Assembly: GCF_000485595.1 (NCBI RefSeq)
Contig: NW_014577757.1
Span: 67,095-101,694 of the forward strand
DNA: 34,600 nucleotides
Direction of reading: 5' to 3'
DNA from: Priapulus caudatus
Taxonomy: Eukaryota > Priapulida > Priapulimorpha > Priapulimorphida > Priapulidae
The position numbers and the translations under genes were made by a program. Under the pieces are notes generated by a model, which ran no database searches, was not told where the DNA came from, and worked only from the letters and a program-made list of their open reading frames with translations. This document shows positions 29,701 through 34,600 of this stretch, one piece after another. Numbering within the stretch: position 1 is the stretch's first letter; each line of letters opens with the position of its first letter.

Positions 29701-32700
29701 ACAGAGGGTAGACATTTGGGACGTGAACAGTGTTCACTTGTTATAAAAACATAATGTCTCTGTTCGTAACCGAGCTGTGTGACGCGAAATCACAGAAAGA
29801 CTGACGAAATTCTCGCGTTCGCGAACCTTGCCCAGTAATGGAAATGGCTGCAAGGACAAAGGCTATATAGACTGGGTCTTGCTCCCACCTCGATTACCCA
29901 TCGAGTGACTAAGCTAAGCCGAGAACACGTAGCAATACATGCACAAACGCGCACAAACACATACATCGCAATACATCGTATTATATGTTAGGACTCTAGG
30001 CTATAGGGAGTAAAAATAACCTGTATATAAATATAATTGGAACATTCAGGGTTTATTCATTTCTGTATTACATGAGCCATTATGAATTATTGGGTTAATT
30101 TACGGTCCCAGTACACTTACTAACCTTAGGCTTAGCTATCAGTCTATGGATCAGTATACAGCAACTGCCGTACACTACAACTACTTGCAAGTACAACTTC
30201 CCGTCACTATGATAGTAATGTAAATAACCCGACAAGACTGTACATATCAGTGTATGACTGCAAGTCTGCACTGCAAGATCAAGGCTGCACTGCAAGATCA
30301 TAGATTCGACATAACACGGCTACCGACCTTGCTAGGGTTAGAATACTAGGGTGTATTGACGTTAGTCACACAGCCTGGTCGGGTTAAGATTCGACATAAC
30401 ACGGCTACCCACCGACCACCGCCCGGTATGTAAACAAATTTGTAAAGCTGCATCTACGCTTGTTACATACTTATTTATAGTCGTTAGTCTGCCCATAACA
30501 AAATTCGACTTTCCTTTTAATTAGATGACCTTCCGATGAAAAAAATTCCAGTTGTGGCTCGTCATTATTTAACGAATCAAACGACGAACAATAACAAACT
30601 TTTCCATGGTTATAACATAGACGCCATGCTATCAATCCATGTGCATATAGACTGGTACCCGGTCGACAGTTCCACACGCTACACTACGTGAGTACGTGAG
30701 TACGTGGGTGTTGTACGTGAGTCTAGCCGTCAGGCCAGAAATAAGCGGTTAGCGCCGGCGGCCCGTGCTGCACAGGAAACGAGGCTATATGCTTATATAG
30801 ACTGGTACCCGGTCAACAGTTCCACACGCTACACTACGTGAGTGTAGCGATATGCCGGAGTAAAGGTGGCGAACGGGTACCAGTCTACTATGCCTATAGC
30901 CTCGGCGTTCGTTGCGCCGTCTATCGCACGCCATATGTACTACACTCATCAACAGAAACAAACAAAGAAGAAAGTGCAAATCCGTTTTTTACAGCAAAAC
31001 GAGCGCGCCGAGTCGCCAAAAAAGTTATAAGAGCATTTCAAGCAAATCTCAAGCTACATGGGTAGTGAAATCCGTCGTCCAATCGCCAGAACTGCTCAAC
31101 TCAACGATTATATGGCTTTGGCGTATACCAGGGCCCCGTTGAAGTAAATTCAGATAGTGCAGCGATGTCGTGAAAGCTTGCCGCTAGGCGGCGTTTGCGC
31201 GCTTCGCGCGGATATCCGGCTGCAGACTGTCTAGCATACAATATTTATATCAACGAACCTTTTTGACTTTAGCAGTACTGGTTGCATTTAGTGAAGCCTT
31301 CAGCGCTCTGGTAATTTCTACAGGCCAAAACCGCCCTTTAGATATCTTTGCCTGAAAACTATCAAATACGTAAAATTTCTTAATTTTGGAAATTTAATTA
31401 TTACATTTAACATCAATCACTAGTAATAAAACAATCTTAATTCAACGTTATAAAATAAACTTTATAGAAAAATTTATAGAAATTAGTGTTGTAAAAAATC
31501 TAGCATTCATTTATGTCAGCTTCAATGCAAAAGATGAAAACTGTTTATTTACTAGTATGTTATAATATGGCTCTCATTATCAATTCAGCAGAACAGATCT
31601 GATACACAAATGCACTAGATTTAAAAAATCAAAACTGTTCACATATACATCAATTAAATTTGTATCAAGAAATCAAAGATGATTATATATAAGTGCCATA
31701 TTTCTAAGTGCTGGTGCTATTCCATGTGCGTTGCTTAATAAGAGCTACATTATTCAAATCGACTATTGCACCTGGATGCAGCATCCTCGTCTAGGTAGCA
31801 CCTCCTTAACATGTTCCACGTCACCCGGGGTCTCTCTGCTGCCTTCCGAAAGACTGCACCCTACACACGGTGGCACAGACAACACCAATTAGCTAGGTTA
31901 TAATCTATAACCGAATGACGTTTCGTTTGCGTGCGACTCAAAGCCTACATTCCAATATTCAGTGAAGAGCATGGTGAACCATATTGAGAAAGAATTTAAT
32001 ATATTGCTCAGCCAGAAGAAAAAACGTTTGACACTTAAATTACCTCTTCTCCTTTAAAGTCGACCAAATCGCACTCACGTATTTCGGCTGGCAAGAGTCT
32101 GAAATATCAAGTAACCATTAGTTTATTTAATCATATTACTAAATGCTAGTGAGAATCTTGTTAAAAAATGATTGACATAAAATGCAACATTAGATTCCAT
32201 TATAATTAATGTGCGCAATGCAATGACATCCCCTGAGTATAAACAACTAGTAGTGCCTCGTCTCTACCTGTCATGAATAGCTTTGGGATTACCCAGGTCC
32301 ACACTGCTGCAACACCAGTGCAGTTGTCTGCTGTCTGCCACATTCTCAGAGGAAGAATACAGCACACCTCCTGGCAACGCGATCCCCTGCTCCTTCTGAA
32401 ATTCCACACTGAATTCAGATAACGCACATTCCCATTATGTTTAACAAAAATCTTTCATACTCAGTATTTGATACTTGCTAATTAGTATTAAATTTTCCTA
32501 TTACTTATAAAGATGATTAAAAGTTACTGATTTTTTTATTTCAATGCGTATTTTGCCCTGCCTTTATAGTGCGTATAATTTACAATGATCTGTTCACAGC
32601 TATTTTTTATGCATTAATCACAAGATCTATATATGCAGCCAAACATCCACTAATGTAGGTACACTAAATTGCTTCATATGTTCTACAAGTTAAACTAATT

Positions 32701-34348
32701 AAGAACAGTAAGAATACCACATTTCTCTTTCCCAAAAGTAATAAGCATGGCCTGTAATTCCAACAGTAAATTGGTTCAAATGAGGATTGTTTGTGTCACT
32801 TAATTATTATAATATACGAATAAATTATTATTGGTCCTGATAAACTGCCCGTATATGTGAGGGAATACATACTACATAAGGAAGTGAAGGTCACAAACCT
32901 CTGCACTTGTTGGAACAGGAAGAGAAATAATGTAGGTTAGGTTTTGGTCAGGTGACCATGTAGCCGGCATCGAGTAACACGATTCTAGCGTGACACTGAG
33001 AATGTTGCAATTAACATGCTCCTTGGTAAGTGGTGAGCGTCTCACTGAAACTGTAACATCCACCTCGGGCTGAAATAGAAACAGGTTCAGATCCTAAATG
33101 GTTCTTCAGCCAGGTGATTAGCAAAACGGTGTGCAATGGTGATTAATATAGTACAGTCGAGTGAAGGTGAGCTTTTTGCACAAGGCTTAGCAAAGCAGAA
33201 ATTTTGCTAACCATTAAGTAGTTCTATGGGTTATAATAAAATCATCTGAAATCTTGTGGTAATTACAAGAAATACCGTAAGAAATATTGGCACGTACATA
33301 ACATAGGAGAATGTATTCGCCATACTGACAAAAAATACCACGTGGGTTTAAGGACTACACTAATGAAGTCAACTGAGTCTACTAATGCAATAAACGTACT
33401 GTTAGTGTTATATGGGTGTTATATCCAGGATCCAACTAATTACACTGTAGATTGGATTGTGGTAATCATAAGAGTGGATTAGCTATAACAATTTAGTTAT
33501 AATTTCAACATTAGTGGTTAGCACAGACTGGTCTTCCTTGGCAAATACAAATCTAGTCTAAAATGTTGATAAGAAGTCCAGGACTGTGCACATTATAAAT
33601 ATGGAAAAAAAATTCCAGCTTTATAACCTACCTTACTATGTTGGTTATTTTCTAATGTACTTTCGTCGGAGCCATTAACTGCCAGCAGGGTTTTACATAA
33701 GCTCAGTGTAGATTCCCCTAAAACACAATTCAGCACATGAACTATAAAATAATGATTAATTAATGTCAAGACTTGTATAAACAAGCTTTCTCATGCATCT
33801 AGAGGCACAGTGGCGCACCACCACTGAACTTCCATTAAATTTAACATCGCCGTTGTGAAAATGTTCAGGACTGTATTTTCCCGCTGTTGTCAAAACAGTG
33901 TCAACCCAAAAATGAATAGATCACCACGTGCTTAGAACTGGAATATTTAGATTGCCATGTGCGTTTATTGAGTCATGTGACGCGGGGTCTACACTTTTCC
34001 GTTGACGGAACTACGCATTTGAATCCATCATGCGCATTTTTTCCCCAAACTGGCCATTATCTCCCTTGTCTAATTTTCTCTCAGAAGAAACCCTGTATAA
34101 GAGCTCATAACATACTGTGATTAACAAGCCTGCTTGTTTAGTCTATCTTGTGTGTGCAACTCCATATTATATTGTAACTATTTATCTGTTAGAGGGAACA
34201 TGACTCCCACAACGCTTCCAAATTAATATAAGTATATATATATATATACCTTGTAGAAGAGGCAACAAGTCTATGGTACAATAGTAGAGTGAAGTTATCT
34301 TCTCTTCTTTTTGTTTCTTTTCTTTTGGGAAAGACTCCAACACGGTAA
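23676..34348 (-). CDS. CFAP70: CFAP70 (TTC18), cilia- and flagella-associated TPR protein, partial at both ends
   Basis: Twenty-four minus-strand exons join in a fully consistent phase chain, about 855 codons. The N-terminal part aligns to human CFAP70 at [11 protein letters not shown] and IDLLPLLQG, then [11 protein letters not shown] with [12 protein letters not shown]. The middle matches at [28 protein letters not shown] and [10 protein letters not shown]. The C-terminal half is tetratricopeptide repeats ([84 protein letters not shown]). The family works in the axoneme, where it has been linked to dynein-arm function and motility. Start codon and first exons lie beyond the right edge. The end, about 75 residues in human, was not found left of 23676. 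Introns are short and AT-rich apart from the 2-kb one at 29294-31258. Confidence 0.93.
23830..23940. repeat. CT-rich low-complexity tract
   Basis: A CTCTCTCTC and CCCTCC run of about 110 bp lies in the CFAP70 intron between the exons at 23676-23765 and 24022-24195. The Ser/Leu/Pro-rich plus-strand frames here are artefacts. Confidence 0.8.
24022..24195 (-). CDS. CFAP70: CFAP70 exon (TPR)
   Basis: It is 58 codons, phase 0 at both ends: [35 protein letters not shown] and [17 protein letters not shown]. It matches human NPNVWGLKGHLY and the following repeat. Confidence 0.95.
24555..24707 (-). CDS. CFAP70: CFAP70 exon (TPR)
   Basis: It is 51 codons, phase 0 at both ends: [34 protein letters not shown] and [12 protein letters not shown] clear TPR. 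Confidence 0.94.
24926..25041 (-). CDS. CFAP70: CFAP70 exon (linker and helix)
   Basis: It encodes a Pro-rich linker and then [19 protein letters not shown], matching human TTIFMETIHFLMKVKAV. Phase 0 out at CCC|GTGAGT. Confidence 0.92.
25415..25585 (-). CDS. CFAP70: CFAP70 exon (TPR end and linker)
   Basis: It encodes [20 protein letters not shown], matching human [20 protein letters not shown], then a polar linker ([13 protein letters not shown]). Phase 1 out. Confidence 0.92.
25735..25850 (-). CDS. CFAP70: CFAP70 exon (TPR)
   Basis: It encodes [20 protein letters not shown] and then [18 protein letters not shown], a complete TPR matching human LLLCGVLAVLLENYEQAEIFF. Phase 1 out. Confidence 0.95.
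26090..26142 (-). CDS. CFAP70: CFAP70 exon (TPR, second helix)
   Basis: It encodes [17 protein letters not shown], matching human AQECFQKALSLNQSH. It stops at CAAG|GTGCCG; reading on into the intron loses similarity. Phase 2 out. Confidence 0.93.
26273..26353 (-). CDS. CFAP70: CFAP70 exon (TPR)
   Basis: It encodes [17 protein letters not shown], the first helix of a TPR (human HWLDYGAFCLLTEDNIK). Phase 0 at both ends. Confidence 0.93.
26509..26697 (-). CDS. CFAP70: CFAP70 exon (start of TPR region)
   Basis: It is 63 codons, phase 0 at both ends. [20 protein letters not shown] and [20 protein letters not shown] match human ISELYVFLVDQMHVALN and LQLFAFEAEVNENFEMAA. Confidence 0.95.
27013..27151 (-). 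CDS. CFAP70: CFAP70 exon ([11 protein letters not shown])
   Basis: It encodes [20 protein letters not shown], then [12 protein letters not shown], matching human [30 protein letters not shown]. Phase 0 out. Confidence 0.95.
27271..27309 (-). CDS. CFAP70: CFAP70 micro-exon (39 bases)
   Basis: It encodes [12 protein letters not shown] between partial codons, phase 2 at both ends. The exon is small but has a good acceptor (TTACTTGCAG) and is needed for the frame. Confidence 0.85.
27572..27633 (-). CDS. CFAP70: CFAP70 exon (short)
   Basis: It encodes [20 protein letters not shown], matching human AVSDYHIQIKNISRAILDEY. Phase 2 out at TTGG|GTGAGT. Confidence 0.9.
27823..27883 (-). CDS. CFAP70: CFAP70 exon (short)
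   Basis: It encodes [20 protein letters not shown] between acceptor TTTTTATTAG and donor AAG|GTAAAG. Phase 2 in, phase 0 out. Confidence 0.85.
28006..28163 (-). CDS. CFAP70: CFAP70 exon (ERSLVPKS segment)
   Basis: It encodes [20 protein letters not shown] and [10 protein letters not shown], matching human [23 protein letters not shown]. Phase 2 out at AAAG|GTATGA. Confidence 0.93.
28370..28456 (-). CDS. CFAP70: CFAP70 exon (linker)
   Basis: It is 29 codons, phase 0 at both ends: [14 protein letters not shown], then [13 protein letters not shown]. It falls in the variable, charged linker of the family; support comes from the phase chain and splice sites. Confidence 0.8.
28600..28789. mobile_element. 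MITE, family D, complete copy 3
   Basis: The terminal inverted repeats are CAGGGTTCTCCAAG and CTTGGAGAACCCTG. AACAC flanks both sides (28595-28599 and 28790-28794). The element is 190 bp and sits in a CFAP70 intron. Copies at 13069 and 23087 share its interior. Confidence 0.85.
28868..28947 (-). CDS. CFAP70: CFAP70 exon (RGAF segment)
   Basis: It encodes [20 protein letters not shown], matching human IRGAFHVYPY. The donor is CCC|GTAAGT, phase 0 out. Confidence 0.92.
29224..29293 (-). CDS. CFAP70: CFAP70 exon ([11 protein letters not shown])
   Basis: It encodes [20 protein letters not shown] and YPG, matching human FHGVAYVNMVPLLYPG. The acceptor is CTTTTCAAG and it leaves phase 1. Confidence 0.93.
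29610..29674. repeat. Perfect 25-bp inverted repeat (hairpin, 15-nt loop)
   Basis: The left arm 29610-29634 starts CGCTGGCAGCTATGGATCCG; the right arm 29650-29674 ends with its exact reverse complement. All 25 pairs match. Confidence 0.9.
30303..30409 (+). repeat. 22-bp direct repeat pair, 85 bp apart
   Basis: GATTCGACATAACACGGCTA plus CC occurs at 30303-30324 and again at 30388-30409. Just upstream (30255-30300) a GGCTGCACTGCAAGATCA-like unit is doubled. Confidence 0.8.
30645..30907. repeat. 49-bp direct repeat with period 150, plus inverted partner
   Basis: ATATAGACTGGTACCCGGTC and the following bases to ACTACGTGAGT occur at 30645-30693 and 30795-30843 with one mismatch. A shorter inverted match (GGGTACCAGTCTA, then TATAGCCTCG) at about 30877-30905 pairs with GAGGCTATAT...TAGACTGGTACCC at 30781-30810, giving a stem. 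Confidence 0.8.
31259..31358 (-). CDS. CFAP70: CFAP70 exon (FWPVEI segment)
   Basis: The acceptor is TATTTGATAG, not the nearer TTTTCAG. Only the first choice keeps the frame and gives [20 protein letters not shown], matching human SFQKR...LWPVEITRV. It leaves phase 0 at AAG|GTTCGT. Confidence 0.92.
31772..31860 (-). CDS. CFAP70: CFAP70 exon (RCYLD segment)
   Basis: It encodes [16 protein letters not shown], equivalent to human IIWDLESRCYLDPSA. Phase 0 in, phase 2 out (CCAG|GTGCAA). Confidence 0.92.
32044..32098 (-). CDS. CFAP70: CFAP70 exon (short)
   Basis: It is 55 bases, phase 2 in and phase 0 out, encoding [18 protein letters not shown]. The splice sites are strong (GATATTTCAG, GAG|GTAATT). 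Confidence 0.8.
32268..32395 (-). CDS. CFAP70: CFAP70 exon
   Basis: The acceptor GGAATTTCAG and donor ACAG|GTAGAG flank it. It reads [15 protein letters not shown] and ends NPKAIHD plus two bases. It is moderately similar to the family's linker region; the phase fits both neighbours. Confidence 0.85.
32899..33069 (-). CDS. CFAP70: CFAP70 exon (second N-terminal beta domain)
   Basis: It is 57 codons, phase 0 at both ends. It contains [15 protein letters not shown], then [13 protein letters not shown] and YIISLPVP, matching the human LEVKVLVAEPLL and VTLEAAYSVPE segments. Confidence 0.93.
33632..33717 (-). CDS. CFAP70: CFAP70 exon
   Basis: The acceptor TGTGTTTTAG and donor AAG|GTAGGT flank it. 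It encodes [20 protein letters not shown] and a short polar tail. It accepts phase 1 and leaves phase 0. This stretch is poorly conserved in the family, so the call rests on splice sites and phase. Confidence 0.8.
34250..34348 (-). CDS. CFAP70: CFAP70 exon (first seen)
   Basis: The acceptor TTTATGTTTAG and donor CAAG|GTATAT flank it. It encodes [16 protein letters not shown] and then IDLLPLLQ, nearly identical to human CFAP70 at this point. It starts two bases into a codon, so an upstream exon must exist. Confidence 0.93.
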
Positions 34349-34439
34349 CTAAACATAAACGCAACGCTGTAGCTATATGCCCGGCAGCCGGGCACGGTCT
34401 TCGATTTCCTAAATTCCCGGCAGTTCCTAACCCTAACCC

Positions 34440-34600
34440 CAGGGCTCGAATTAAGCGACGAGAAGGGCAAGGCAATTTTTTTAGGGCATGTGAGAAATCG
34501 CCTTGAATTTTCTCTAAAATAGAAAGGCACCAAGGCACTTTTGTAAAATAAAAGAAAACTCATAACAAATTAGTACATCAACACCGTCTTGCTTTTAATG
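34440..34600. mobile_element. hAT-like MITE, family C, copy 2 (cut by the window edge)
   Basis: It starts CAGGGCTCGAATTAAGCG and follows 7955 onward with few changes, lacking about 22 bp near the AACTCTCAAAATTTGAGAAG stretch. The right end is outside the window. It lies upstream of the first CFAP70 exon seen, probably in an intron. Confidence 0.85.

Larger units (their letters stand above)
29294..31258 (-). other. Largest CFAP70 intron, with a GC-rich repeat-laden block
   Basis: About 29510-31220 is richer in GC than the rest of the gene and full of short direct and inverted repeats, described separately. No coding exon or transposon protein is visible; the small plus-strand frames at 30838-31142 are unrecognised. 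It may be one or more inserted non-autonomous elements with unclear ends. Confidence 0.55.

Noticed and set aside
30838-31142. Basic 75-codon open frames in the CFAP70 intron as a small gene
   Set aside because: No recognisable motif, two overlapping frames of similar length, and a repeat-rich setting.
34426-34440. CCTAACCCTAACCCC as a telomere or telomeric junction
   Set aside because: Only about two units, directly beside a MITE end; too short to mean more than chance.

Overview
The window is nuclear DNA from an animal. It carries two spliced genes with canonical GT-AG introns, many short non-autonomous DNA transposons and several tandem arrays; there are no prokaryotic operons. CFAP70, an axonemal gene, points to a ciliated metazoan. 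The repeat content suggests an invertebrate, but I cannot name the phylum from sequence alone.

Layout. About 1-4.6 kb is repeat-rich and holds hAT-type MITEs, a hAT transposase relic and an alternating purine-pyrimidine array. From 4661 to 17098 on the plus strand lies MOCS1, which makes the first molybdenum cofactor intermediate, cyclic pyranopterin monophosphate (cPMP). Seven exons (4661-10873) encode the radical SAM MoaA part, and one long exon (16143-17098) encodes the MoaC part. Between them sits a small exon that would end the MoaA protein in the expected Gly-Gly-stop. Its copy at 12387 is broken by indels, while an intact copy lies out of order at 22415. The first exon (start codon and targeting peptide) was not found.

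From 17.1 to about 23.5 kb the sequence is abnormal. It holds a frameshift-riddled inverted copy of the MoaC exon, a 25-N gap, a second inverted repeat, three arrays of a 54-bp minisatellite, long poly-G and poly-A runs and the duplicated exon-8 segment. The damage is mainly small indels, which fits a poorly corrected long-read gap fill or mis-join; a real duplication cannot be excluded.

From 23676 to 34348 on the minus strand are 24 consecutive, phase-consistent exons of CFAP70 (TTC18), a cilium- and flagellum-associated TPR protein. Its N-terminal exons lie beyond the right edge. The last part, roughly 75 residues judged against the human protein, was not found before the disordered region begins.

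MOCS1 and CFAP70 converge tail to tail and have unrelated functions. The clearest biological point is that exon 7 of MOCS1 ends in a phase that can join in frame either to the Gly-Gly-stop exon or to the MoaC exon. One gene could therefore make a free MoaA-type protein and a MoaA-MoaC fusion, as known for human MOCS1. Mobile-element content is dominated by hAT-like families with 8-bp target duplications.
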